From contig WEDG01000313.1 of assembly GCA_017591395.1 (NCBI GenBank), forward strand, positions 62,001 through 126,000: a stretch of 64,000 bases of DNA, written 5' to 3'. Under the pieces are notes generated by a model that was not told the origin of the DNA, made no database searches, and saw only the letters and a program-made list of their open reading frames with translations. Below are positions 12,301 through 23,603 of this stretch, piece by piece. This DNA is from Schistocephalus solidus. Lineage: Eukaryota > Platyhelminthes > Cestoda > Diphyllobothriidea > Diphyllobothriidae. Every line of letters starts with the position of its first letter. The stretch's first letter is position 1. The position numbers and the translations under genes were made by a program.

Positions 12301-15300
12301 GTCGTTGGAATCAAAAAGACTGACTGCGAAGGATAACATCACAGTCCTGTCCTTACCTTTCGTTCGATGGGAAAGGTGTATGTGTAGATGCCCTCAAGAT
12401 CACTGAAATTCATGTAGTTTTTGAGGTAGTCGTAGCAGAGGGTCACGAGTTTGAAAACCTACAGAAAGGAGATTTTACAAAAAGGGTTTAGAAGGGAGCT
12501 ACGCCCTCCCCCAATAGGTGAGCAAATGCACTAAAATAAGCGTTTTTAAAACGGTGAGGAAAGTTGGGGAAGGGAAAAGCAGAACTTCAGACCAGGGGGA
12601 CAAAAGGAGAATCACCCGGGCTGAGCAAAGGACAAGGAGTAATCGATAGGGACAATTCGTCAACATTTACCAACAGTTCGCTATCATTTTCAACGAAGTT
12701 CAGCACGTGCTCTACAGCAGGGTGGGCGCAGGGACGGTGACTTGCACGTTTATTAGTCTAAAATGATGGTAGACTATCGCAACATCCACCACTCTCTCTC
12801 TCTCCTCTCCACCCACCTGAGCCCGGTGTCAAGACGGAGTCAAGAAGATCGGAGGCGGGAGCAGGCGTAGGTTGTCGGCGAGGTGTGAGCCTACGCATAG
12901 GTAGGTGTGCCACCACATCTTCCCCGTGCGTGACATGTATTATGGGTGCAAATTCCTGAGAACGGATGCAGTGCCCTTGGCCTCCATGTAGGTCTGGCGC
13001 ATCTACCGTTACAGGGCACGCAGAAGGACAGACCGGGTATCGGCACTCGACACCCAGCCTATCCGTCTTGGAGACGGACCCAATCGGTGGTCGTGATCGA
13101 CGACGCATAGCCCTTAGTGCACGGCCACCTGTAATACGGGGGTAAGGGTACCTATTATCTTGCCTTACCGTCGGCTTGACGAGTCGAATATGAAAGGTTA
13201 GCCGTTAACGAATCGAAAAGTAAAGTTGCTGTATGTATAAACGATAAGCACCACCGCGTCATGTGCAATAGTCCTCAAGCTTATATAACCGAGAAGATTA
13301 CTTAAGCTTGAATTTCTAACAGATCCACAGTTTTACAAGGAAAATAGAGACATAAAGATTCCGAGCCTGACTAGAAAGTACTTCATGTCAATATGCCCTG
13401 TGAGATAACGCACGAGGGGAGAGAAAAAATAGGCAGACCAGCGTTAACGATCAGAATAGAGATAGAGCAAGGCCATACTAGTTGCACTCGGGCGCCATAT
13501 TCGAAGTCACTGTGTGTGAGGTAACCAAAACGAACTGGAGGCCGGGAGCTACACTGCCAAATCGGCTACGTCAGATCGTCACTCAAACACCTTGCCGGCT
13601 CCATTGGTTGGATCTAACTAGAATAAATAGGATCTACCCTGATACAGGACAAACAGACACGCGTAGGATGGCGAATACCTTGCACAACAAGCTAACTAGT
13701 GACTGGCTGATTGCTGACATAAGCAGCCGAATTCGGCTGAAGATGGTTGAACTTTTTCGCCTGAATTTGAGGCTTTTAACCAACCGCCAACCGCGAAAAA
13801 CAATGCGGTGTCCTCACGACCAACTTAATCCGGAGCATTGAAACCTAACCGAGAAATGGAAAAAGGAGGGGTAAAGCTAAGGCTCAAATACCTCCGTTGC
13901 TAGAGCAGCCGCGATCACCGCGTTCGTGGAGGCCACAGCAGGAATGATCCTCTTGATTACGCCCTTCACCAACCGCAGAGTGACGCCCTCGATACCGAAC
14001 TGTTTTGCCCTCTCCAGGCACCGCTCGTACACCCAGGCGAGATGTTCAGGGATATCGGCGTCAATTGCGACACCCTCTGGACGCGAAGAGAGTTCGAAAA
14101 GAAGAAAGAAAAGAAAATTCATCCGCCCAGAAAACCTCAAGTCTGCAGAAGGAAATAAAAATGTCACTGACACGGCCACGACGACAAGGCATTGGTCCCA
14201 TATGCCTTTCTGACGTATAACACCACATAATGATGAGATAAACCTCAATGTGCATGCCTTTCGAAGAGAGTTGAACAGGGAAAAGAAAAAAACAACTAAG
14301 TAGGTGACACCCAGTGGCATAACAGGAGGAGGAGGAATACCAAAAACGAGTGCTTATACACGCAGAGTTTTGGGTGTCGAAAAAGATGAGGGAGACTGCA
14401 GTGGCCATTGCTAGCTTATTAGCCGTAGTAAACCAGACTTACACAACCCCTGATGTGAGGACACCCGAGGTTCGCACCCGGGTTCTTTGCGTTGCTATGC
14501 CCAACGCCCTAAACATCGAGCTACAGGCCCGTTGTTTTGGCAGTTGCGATCGGGTAGATGAATTATCGAAAGAAGGGCATTGAACGATTGGGTTATGGGA
14601 CCTGCCTATCCCATTGTACCCTGAAGCTCACTGTAGAGCCCTCACATACAGTTACATAGCAACAAGAAATATACGAAAAAGCGATCTTCGACAAGGACAC
14701 GGGGACAGGAATGACAATTTCTGGTTTATTAACCATCATCAGACAGCCATACCCAAAGAGAATGGATGCACCTCGATTTATTGGCTGTCTAAACCAACAT
14801 ATATGAATGCAAGTGAAAAACGTAAGAACGAGGGCTTAACGTAAAAGCCCAGCATGTACTTGTTTGATTATACAATACCAGGAAGATAGTAAACAAAATC
14901 AAGCTCGAATATATACAAAAGGCGAGAATAGTAACTCACCACCGAATGGCTGTTGTTCAGGCCATAGGAGAAGACGCACGTATTCTACACAATGCTCGGG
15001 CAGTCGTGGAGTGTGAGCTATGGTACAGAGAGGGTAGTTGACTTGGGGTGGATACAAGTCCAGGCTGCATTCGACACAGCCAGTAATCCCAAAAAGCACG
15101 ACAATAATGTGGCCCTTGAAGCCTTCTGTTCCACCATCGACTAGGGGGATTACGCTGTAGGGATCTGGAGTTCCATCTTCGTTGTAACGGACTAGACTCG
15201 CCTAAAAAGACATGTGGATGGATAGCAGGGAAAACATACCAGCATGCTGTTGATCCACCGTCTAGCAATAACAGAGTCTAGACCACATACGACGATATCG

Positions 15301-15828
15301 AACTGGCGATAGAAGGACTCGTCAAAATCTTCCAGCCTCTTGAAGTGGGGGGTAACAGTACACGTCTCCACCCTTTTCATGATAAATTCAGCCGCCACTT
15401 CAGCCTTAGGGCGACCGATATCCCGCACCGAGAAGAGGAACTGACGATTGAGGTTGGAGATGTCAATGGTGTCCATGTCAATTACATCCAGGTTTCCAAA
15501 GCCCATCAAAGACTAAAGTGTACTTAGAAGTTAGCACAACATGTACCAGGGACTTCAGCAGTTCACAACCCAATCCACCGGCGCCGACAACAAGTACACG
15601 CACATCCCGTGCAATCATTTGGACGAGCTAAATGGGAACTTGCTGAAAAATAGCGCAAAAAAAGCAAACCTCACTCGATGGTTCAAACTGACTACGCTGC
15701 ATCGGGCCCTTGCGTCCAAGGATGCATTCGAGAGCAGCCCAGCGGGCCGACTTATCACAGTTGGAGGGAGACGTCATTTGAATGGAGGCCTCGACTAAAA
15801 TACAAGCATCGTGTGCACCAACATTCAT
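6391..15828 (-). CDS. UBA3: NEDD8-activating enzyme E1 catalytic subunit (9 exons, complete)
   Basis: Adenylates NEDD8 and transfers it to the E2 (UBC12) as the catalytic half of the NAE1-UBA3 heterodimer. Exons on the minus strand, hand-assembled: 15828-15670, 15627-15547, 15512-15240, 15201-14940, 14076-13892, 12458-12357, 9150-9050, 7830-7715, 6494-6391. All introns are GT-AG and all phases agree (0,0,0,1,0,0,2,1). The sum is 1383 nt, or 460 residues, against about 463 in human. Visible: FEPSSE before the Rossmann loop GAGGLGCE (residues 68-75); [29 protein letters not shown]; zinc Cys pairs C213/C216 and C357/C360; catalytic C230 in [35 protein letters not shown]; then the ubiquitin-fold domain in exons 8-9, with LGLTDGQ and SDVTTP at the end. 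The start is Met 15828 (in-frame stop upstream) or Met 15777 (443 residues). No frameshift or stop: probably functional. Confidence 0.95.
6495..7714 (-). other. UBA3 intron 8 (1220 nt) with LINE-3'-type repeat
   Basis: Donor GTGGGT, acceptor TTTCTAG, phase 1. A minus-strand copy of the LINE-3'-type repeat covers about 6775-7140, with weaker pieces of the same family to about 7690. Confidence 0.75.
6775..7140 (-). repeat. LINE-3'-type dispersed repeat, solo copy
   Basis: Reverse complement shares CAGTTCGACCGTCG, GAGTGGGAGTGCC, GAGCCATTGCAGCC and CTGTGATAGTTTAAAAGCGC with the LINE 3' unit. Confidence 0.65.
7831..9049 (-). other. UBA3 intron 7 (1219 nt) with inverted SINE pair
   Basis: Donor GTGAGT, acceptor TTTGCAG, phase 2. 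It holds two SINE copies in opposite orientation, about 8378-8600 (minus) and 8590-8740 (plus). A short GT repeat sits near 8958-8971. No other feature is seen. Confidence 0.8.
8378..8740. repeat. Two SINE copies in inverted orientation
   Basis: Minus copy about 8378-8600 with tail, hammerhead block and GAGGCTCG; plus copy about 8590-8740 with GACTTCTAACCAACAGGTCG, GGCTGATAACGG and GAGCCAGAAATGGC. The plus copy has a damaged core (CTGATAA). Confidence 0.7.
9151..12356 (-). other. UBA3 intron 6 (3206 nt)
   Basis: Donor GTAAGG, acceptor TTCAAG, phase 0. It holds a tandem SINE at about 9265-9720. Plus-strand open frames at 10572-10898 and 11133-11438 resemble no family I know and are probably chance or decayed mobile DNA. 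Two short GAAACGTCAG remnants lie at about 9851 and 10664. 11450-12180 has nothing recognisable. Confidence 0.8.
9265..9720 (+). repeat. Tandem SINE, hammerhead-tail-tRNA-hammerhead
   Basis: Hammerhead block at about 9318-9385 (GCTAATAAGCCAGAAAT, ATTCCAGTCTCCC), tail at 9405-9490, tRNA-like head at 9541-9600 (GTTCAATGGTTAGGGC), second hammerhead block at 9628-9685. The period is about 300 bp. Both cores are mutated. Confidence 0.7.
12459..13891 (-). other. UBA3 intron 5 (1433 nt) with LINE-3'-type repeat
   Basis: Donor GTATTT, acceptor CTGTAG, phase 0. Positions about 12700-13160 are a minus-strand copy of the dispersed repeat that forms the LINE 3' UTR (see 60527-61040). 13160-13880 shows nothing recognisable. 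Confidence 0.8.
12700..13160 (-). repeat. LINE-3'-type dispersed repeat, solo copy
   Basis: Reverse complement matches the 60820-61000 block: GGGACGGTGACTTGCACG, a CTCTCTC stretch, CCGGTGTCAAGAC.GAGTC and GGAGGCGGGAG. Confidence 0.7.
14077..14939 (-). other. UBA3 intron 4 (863 nt) with SINE remnants
   Basis: Donor GTGAGT at 14939, acceptor CCAG at 14077, phase 1. It contains two minus-strand remnants of the tRNA-derived SINE: the hammerhead block near 14385-14445 with a box-B-like stretch to about 14570, and a second hammerhead block near 14690-14760. The rest shows nothing recognisable. Confidence 0.8.
15513..15669 (-). other. UBA3 mini-introns 1 and 2
   Basis: Intron 1 is 15669-15628 (42 nt) and intron 2 is 15546-15513 (34 nt); intron 3 is 15239-15202 (38 nt). 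All start with GT and end with TTTAG or TTAG. Reading through intron 1 meets an in-frame TAG, so it must be removed; all three are phase 0. They sit in the 5' half of the gene, matching the known flatworm habit of very short 5' introns. Confidence 0.9.
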
Positions 15829-18800
15829 TATTATCGTTAAGCAAAGTAGAGGTGAACAAGAAAATTTCAGTGTGTAGAAATCTAACGTTCAATGTAATCA
15901 AAAAGGATGAAAAAGGAATAAAAGTAGGTAGTCTATGGAGGGGTGGTAGCCTCTTCCAGTAAAGACGAATCTCGTAGGCAAACGTGCTAAATATTTACAG
16001 TAACTGACGTATCTCAGGGAACTTTAACTGAAATTATACGGTGTGATTTCAGCTAGAAAGGATTACTTAGGTTGGGTGGTTAGACTGAGTGGAATTCAGC
16101 ATAATCCTACGATAATTCAGCCACACCAAGGTGTCGGCTTTTGAATGCGCCTTGCTAGTCACCTGAAAAATAATTTGATAAAATGAGAACTTAAATAGGA
16201 AGATTCGTTCCATTGCTTTTCGCTAAATCCAAGCACATTTTACACGCACAAACTATCCTCATTTTGTGTGTTTTGTGAAAAATTATTTTCTTTTAAAAAT
16301 GTTTCTCAATTTAAAAAATTGTTTGAACACAACCTGCCTATGCGGATGCCTTCAGGGCTTTCAAAACACACGCTAACCACTTTCCGTTAAAGAAAAATCG
16401 AATATTATAGAACTCAAAATTTTTCCAATTAGTATGGATTACGTTACACATTTAATGAACGGCATGTCACGGTCTTAAAAAATCTCATAGATGCAGTTTT
16501 AAGCGAAAATATTTCGTGTTTTGATGTGTGAAACCTTAAGAGCACATAAATTTCCATAAATTCAGCACGAGAACCGATGTTTTCAAGCATACTTTCCATA
16601 AAATTTGTTATAAATTTATAAATGACGAAAAAGGGAAAAATTTTAATACTTAGGTACCCAATTTTAGTCCGTGTGGTTTTTACACGCTGCCAGAAAGACG
16701 CGTATGAGGCATACTGATGTGACTGAATTACCGTCGGATTATGCTAAATGCTAATGAATATTACAACATCTGCTTGCGATATCCCACGAAACATTAAGTT
16801 GTCTGGTACTTCAATGACGACAACACTCAAAACCTCCCTCACCATAAACGTAACCCAGCCGGATGCTTATGAGGGCTGTTAGCCTTAAGCGTGGTTCAAC
16901 TTTCCGAGACTTGCATCGTGAGACATTGCGCTTTGCGGGAAACGATCGTAACGAAATTCTGAAATCACGCCGAAGCTTATGGAAATAGGGTATATTGAAT
17001 TTCAATGGGGCGTATTTTAACCAATGTGAATCAACAGTCAGAAATAATCAGGGTGCGTTCATAACGAACTCGTCAGGTACGAAAATCTGGCGGTAAGAGC
17101 ACTTTGCAAAAATTAAAAACCCGATAGGCTCCGCCTTCCCATATATTGCCATTAAAAGGCGCTTCAGCGTAAGAATATGAGCACAGCTCCAACCTACAGT
17201 CTACTGGAAGGATCCTTGACGCCAAATCGAAATCTTTAAACAAAAAGCAACTGACAAAGACTGTCTTTGGGTGGGTATTCATAAAGATTGCTGGATGATG
17301 CATGAGAAGTCCAACGATTTTTTTGACACAAATGCGAAGCCGAGAGCACGCCCGCAGTATAGAGCGACATTGTTATTACACCAATTTTTATGCACGGATA
17401 CAGATCAATGTCAAAGGTTCCTTGGCAAAACCCAGCAATCCTCACAATCGTCCTCGTGGGTCATTTTCACGACGAAGCGAGTACACGACGTAATCATTAC
17501 AGCATTCAGCGGGAAGGATTCCATAAGCACCCCAATGACTCTTCTAACGCTGTCGTGTCGAAGGGTTTGGGACTAAAAATGCTGTGTGCTCTGACCTAGA
17601 TCAGTTTGAAAGTATCTAGAGTGGGCATGGAAATTAATTCTGGGGCATGGGGGTTGTATTACGGTTTTAATGCTGGTAGACGAATCATACACCTTGGTCG
17701 GTGGAATACCACCTGATAGCAAAAATTCGAAGGTGTCAGGTTCTAGTTAGCTAAAATGCGCTTTCTGCAATTTATTGGTAAGTATAATAGTTTTAGCCTT
17801 CGTTTTCTCACCATGCGTTCCTTGTGGCTATCAGAGCACTCCACTCTATGCCTTCGGAATGCACTGAACGGGGCACCGCTATCGGTACGACTCACCCTGA
17901 ACTGCCCCCTTCATTATCACTTATACGAGCGGCTGACGGTAGAAGCCTTGCTCGTGAAGCCTGGGCATATCGAGTTTTTCGCCACCGAAGATTTTCACCC
18001 GGAGCAGCCGCCTTACATGCGGAAATAAGGACACAGGCCAACAAATACGCCTAAAATGCCTGGGCTGACATACTGCGGAATCACTGGGGTTAAGGGGGTG
18101 ATGGTGGGACTGTTTACCAACTGACGCTAAAATCTGCTGAAGAAGGCACATTTGTGATACCACTTTGCTATCAGGGGCACAGCTTTTGGAAGCAATTTCG
18201 CAATAAGTTGCAGCCTCCTGCCACACCAAAACATTTCACGTCATTAATGAAAAGGAGGCTTATTGAGGTACACTTCATTAAACCAGGACCAGTAGTTGAC
18301 AAACAAAATTACGACGCACCGGGAGAAGCCGCAGCGACTCGCAGACTAATTTATTTATTGTGCTTAGCTTTCAGCGCAGTTAAACACAAGAAAAGTTTTC
18401 GCTAATATCTTGCTGTTTTCGTATGCTCATATTGAATTTTCTTACCTTTCTTTATTATTTCTGCGTTTTTGGTGAATTGTTTCAAGATTAAAGCATTGGC
18501 TGCTTAGCAAACGGTCTTTGTGTATCTTATCGGATGCAATCTAAATAAACATGATATGTACCATTTATCCCCGAGAGAGAAGTACTTTGCGGAGGGCAAA
18601 ACAACTAAGGCATGTTCTTCAATTTGTTTCATGTATTATAGTTTGCGTACCTACCATATCGCACAAAATTTCTTACTTAAGTTTACAGAACCCTGAATTA
18701 GATAATAATATTTGTGTTTCGATAGACACTTGAACAGACGTTTCACATATTTGTCCACGTGATTGATTTTGCTGTGATGTTATAAATGAAGGATAAAACT

Positions 18801-21640
18801 ATGAAATCAGTGGCACTCTCTGTACAAAAAAGCCATCAGAGTGACGATAATGAAGATACAATTAACACTATGACTTTACATCTGTCAAAACATGGCCCCG
18901 CGGGCCCTACAGCCAAACACAAATTCGCAGACTCGGTTAGGGTTCTAGTTTTGTTGCCTTCAAAAAACGCAATACATATTATTACGGAAATAATCACAGT
19001 AAACGTCTTACATTTCAGCGCCCGCTGAATACTCGCAAGTTAGTTTAAAACTCCTCGTATATAACGAAAATATTTATAGCACATGCCAGAACTCATTTAA
19101 TTGCATTTCGTAGCAACTTTGAGTAGGTTTCTGTTTGAAAAACAGCTGTACACTGCTTAGTTAAGGAAAAGCTCATTAAATCGTGTGCATTTATTGCTAT
19201 TCACTGTAGTTTTGGGCTTAAACGTTTACTGAATCGAAACTGGAGGTTTTCAATGATAAGAGGTGAAACAGTACAAAAATTTCCGAGATAAAGGTGCAGG
19301 GAAAATTTTGAGTACACCAGTACGTATGAAAAAAACTTTATTGGAAAGGAAGAGCAAAGAGTGAGCTAGAAAGGACCAGCATCAGCGTTGGATGCTATAA
19401 AAACTCAGTGTGGCATGAGGACAAGCGGCTGGTCGGGGTGATGGTGTATTTCGTTAACCCGAAGTCCAAGCTATAAGTTGACCACAGTTTTCATTGTATG
19501 TCGTAAAGTCCAGGAGCCTTAAGAGTTTATCTTAATTTCACAAGAGGCAGAACGGAAAATGCATTCAAATCGTAAAGTTAAAGACGTACGAGGATGTTAG
19601 ATTTCATGAAACCATGACTTGAAATGACTTACGTGAAAACGGACGCATTTGGGTGGCGAACAGTAACATAAATAACTTTGAATTGTTGGGAAACCCATTT
19701 TTTTATGAAGCTCCTGATGTGGGAATTTTAAATATCCACTTTTGATGGGTAAGTGAAACCAAACGCATGATAAATAATATGAAAATATGAGGATGGTTGG
19801 TGGTAAAATATTTGATACAGGGCTAGAAAAAAGTGGATTGGCTCAGAAACGATTACAATAGATTCAAGGGCGAATATCGAAATTTTCGATGTTTATTCTT
19901 GGAGCCGAAGATACGTCGAATAAAGGTGTGATATGATCTGCGTTAAAATAAAGGTGGTATTGTCTTTTTAATACTGAAGGGTTTCATAATTGTTAAATTT
20001 CCATGACTTACCTTTTTGGAATGCAGGTATACTTGAAAACAAAGGAGAAAGAACCTATAGAGTTGGAGAAAGCGGGAGGAGTAATAACTGTGTTCGAGCT
20101 CAGTATGCTTTTAATACAATTTACAAGGTTCTAAAAGCTGTCATTCAAGGAAGATTTTGATTATTATTAATGCAACAAAGGAGATGGTTTCTAGCCTTCA
20201 GTCTCTGCACCTGTATGCATGTAAGTTAAGTTGACTGACCTTGTATGCATAAGAAAATTCCTGACGTCTCTGCTAAAAAATGTCTTAGTTAAAGTGGGTC
20301 TGAACACCTTCATTCATTGGATAACCGGCTTCGATTATCAAACTAAAGTACGGGCAGCAATATACAAGGGAAAATCATTCTCTTATATCATTGCTTAATT
20401 CCGGGCAGATACTATAGATAAATGCAACTGTTGTTAAGTAGGGTGCCCCTAATTCTAGCACCATGAACGGAGTGGTTTAGTTTACTAACAATAAATTTAA
20501 ACCGAAGTATTTGAAAATGGAACATTCGGAGACAGGGACCCATTGAATTTTTGCTGGGTTGAATAGGATTTATGGTGAAAATTTTGAATGATGCGTTAAA
20601 AATAAAGCGTATTCCTCTCTTCCTCTCTCTATTCAAAAAATAATAAAAGGCCGTGATGAGAGAGGGAATTCCTTTCGAAATTTCAAGATTGAGACAAAAA
20701 TGGCAGACGTGTTTGCGAGTCATTCCGGATTGTGCTTGGTCATAAATTTCAAGAAAGGATACTCACATTTACGTTTGTCAGCACAACCGAGGGTGTAATG
20801 GTGTCACCATTCCGATGAAATATCATTACTTTAGGGGAATCTTACATGGATTGTTGTCAGCACCGCTTGTCGGGGGATTTTCGGTTGAAAATGACGCAAT
20901 TCTAGACCGTTTGAATTTTTTTTAGATATATGTGACTAAATAAGGCCAGTAAGGGCTGAAAGTTGGTCGGGCGTAAATTTTTACTAATGATACTTTGCGT
21001 GATCCTGGATACAAGTAAAATTTTTGGGACATGATGGAGTGAACTCTCTGAATTTGCATAAATCCTACCAGCAAAATAAAAAAAACTTGTTAATTTGCCC
21101 AGAAATTTACGGATTCTGCGACGACATAGAATGCGTGAGCACTTGACCATCGAGTATAGAAATACGGACTAAGAACTGCTAGACTTATAAAGTAGCTTAC
21201 AATTGGAAGGAGTGTTACTTATGTTGATAGCTTCTTTCAGAGCCGTTAAAAATATCAAATATACGATCCTGTGGTGTGTTTACCACGCGATAAAACCGGT
21301 GTCTAGCAGGCAGCAGGCACAATGTGTGCTGGCAGGGCTGTTGTTGACGGGAAATAGGATATAACTAGTCCGAAAATCATAAATATAAGGCAAGACAGTG
21401 TTTATGGAAGACACAATGATTGAGAGTCATATGACCTGGCAAACAAGCGCATACTCGGCGCGTTAGGGCTTAGTCCATTCTTCCCGTTCAGTAAAACAAT
21501 CAATTCAGTTAAAGAAGGATAAACAGTTATTTGAAAGTGAGGTAGCCTGATACCTCAGCGCAGTTCCCCCATCCGTGGCCAGAGGGAGGCGTGAAATGAC
21601 GCCGGAGCATGCGTACCAGTCTAAAAGCAGTGAGTGACTA
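15829..21640. other. Intergenic, AT-rich, no recognised gene
   Basis: Region upstream of UBA3. Small open frames at 17073-18405 and elsewhere have no recognisable motifs. 16200-16680 and 18400-21200 are AT-rich and unstructured to the eye. A UBA3 promoter would lie just right of 15828 but no motif is clear. Confidence 0.4.
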
Positions 21641-21864
21641 AACAATCAGTGAAAATGAACATGCCAACCACTGTGGGTAATATACGCAGGTTGCGTAGCA
21701 GAAGAATGGTTATGCCTCGTGGCTGCAGTGTTGGAGTTTGATGCGATAGCAGTTGATGATAGAGGACATGGGAAAGAGGGACTATGAGGGACGGACCAAC
21801 ACGGGAGATAAATCAGAGCGCAACAGGCGTTGCTGGGGCAGCTCACCCAGTACCAATGCAGCCC

Positions 21865-21935
21865 GGGATGGAAATATCGCTGGTCAATGAGCCGGAAATG
21901 GCCATTCCTATCTCCCTTATTTTCATCATTAAATA
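21865..21935 (+). repeat. SINE hammerhead-half fragment
   Basis: GAGCCGGAAATGGCCATTCC followed by TATCTCCCTTATTTTC matches the 3' half of the SINE ribozyme block; the 5' half is lost. Confidence 0.6.
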
Positions 21936-22439
21936 CTTTTTAATTAGAACTATAAATTAGTGATGTTAGGTGATGTCCTGGGTGGAAGGCCTCCGGCCCA
22001 AGGTGAGGAACGCACATATTATGTAAAAAGACGAGGTTCTGGTCTTCCTGCAGATGCCAAGAATGATAGTTGAGACCTTGACCACATTTCTGCTTGGGGA
22101 TCTCTCGTTCACCAGGGTGTTTGAACCTTTTTCTGACAGCTACTCCTCTTAAATTCACCCTAAAAATGTTTGTGACACCAACAGATAGAAGGCAGTAGAG
22201 GAAACTTTCAGCCTTCATCAACCCCGATATCTGGAATAGGTGATGAAACGGTCTAAAGGCTGGACACAGAGGGCTGTCAAATCAATTGGTTCCACTCTTA
22301 CAGCCAGGAAATTCTTATTTACGATAGGCGAAGATTGGTGGCAATTCAAATGCTGTTTATTTTATTTATTCGCCTAGCCTTTCCGAAAAATGACCTTTTT
22401 GCATGCAGAATATATTAACGAATAATTCTGTTAGTCAAA
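21936..22439. other. No recognised feature
   Basis: A minus-strand frame at 21940-22221 is open but unrecognised. Confidence 0.3.
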
Positions 22440-23603
22440 CTATCTAAAACATAAAGCAGAATCCATCATTTCAACAGTAAACCTCACCGAAGATTAACGG
22501 TTTACAATCAGAAACAACACTGTCCAAACATTAGAAAATCGGCATTATTTTTCATCCCTATCACCTGAAGAAAGTAAAGCATTATAGGATCTAAAAACTG
22601 ACAAAAACATTGGCATTCTCCCGGCTGACAAGAGAGGCTTAACTGCGATTTTGAACATGTCAGACATCAATCAAAAGATGATGTCACTATTAGAAGGTAG
22701 CTCAAAATACAGGCCTCTTTCCACGAACCCTACTAAGGGACAGATTTCATACATTGGCAAAGTGCTAAGACGCCTTATAAGGACGAAACAACTGCCAAAA
22801 GATGTTGTAAAATTTCTAAGACAATTCAAACCTACCATCGCCAAGTTCCATGTATTGCCAAAAGTTCATACACTTGAAGCCCCACTGTGACCGATAGTAT
22901 CATTAATCGGTACACCAAATTACAAAATTTCCAAGTGGCTATTCCGTCAATTTCACCCACTTACGAGAGGTTGTGAAACTTCCAGTGAAATCTCTATGGA
23001 ATTTCTAGAGAAATTGGGAGGAATCACAATCTATGCTGCTGAGATAATGGTCCCCTTTGATTTCGTTTCTTTGTTCACACCCATATCCCTAGACTTAGCA
23101 AGGCAATGCACGGACGAAGTCCTAAAGTCATATGACATGAATGTTTCCGCAACTGCCTTACTTGAACTCATAGACCTTTGTTTAGAAACCAATTTTTCGT
23201 TCGACATCCAATACCATCAATAAGTAAAAGGAGCTCCAATGGGGTCTCCCATATCTGGCTTCCTTGCCGAAGTGATAATGCAGACACTGGAATCTAGGGC
23301 TCTTCCATTAGTTTACCCTAATTTTTGGAACTGATATGCCGACGACACGTTTGTTTTCATTAAAAAGGACCAACTAGAAACGCTCCAAAACACTATCAAC
23401 TATTCCGGGAAGCAAATGCATACTTGAGAAAGAAATTGACAATAAATTGCCATTTTTGGATGTTCTCGTACAGTGAAAGACTGACGGAACATTACACATA
23501 TCCGTTTTCCGCAAAGAAACATATGCGGAAATACTTATACACTACAAGAGTAACAGCCCAATCTCTCACAAGAGGAGTGCCATGAACAGTCTGCTACATC
23601 CAA
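22440..23603 (+). pseudogene. Penelope-like element, RT fragment (copy A)
   Basis: Frames carry, in order, SLSPEESKAL, LPADKRGL, SKYRPLSTNPTK, the RT motif-A region VPFDFVSLFTPI, motif B KGAPMGSPISGFLAE, catalytic YADDTFVF, LPFLDVLV and HYKSNSPISHKRS. This is the RT core of Penelope-like retroelements. In-frame stops at about 22888, 23221 and elsewhere show it is dead. The N-terminus and the GIY-YIG endonuclease are missing; at about 23604 it runs straight into a LINE. Confidence 0.85.

Noticed and set aside
12758..13108. Minus-strand 116-codon frame
   Set aside because: It is the LINE-3'-type repeat read through; the same GC-rich frame appears at 60792, 61474 and 50438.
13926..14213. Plus-strand 95-codon frame
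   Set aside because: It is mostly the antisense of UBA3 exon 5, with its remainder in the adjoining intron 4.
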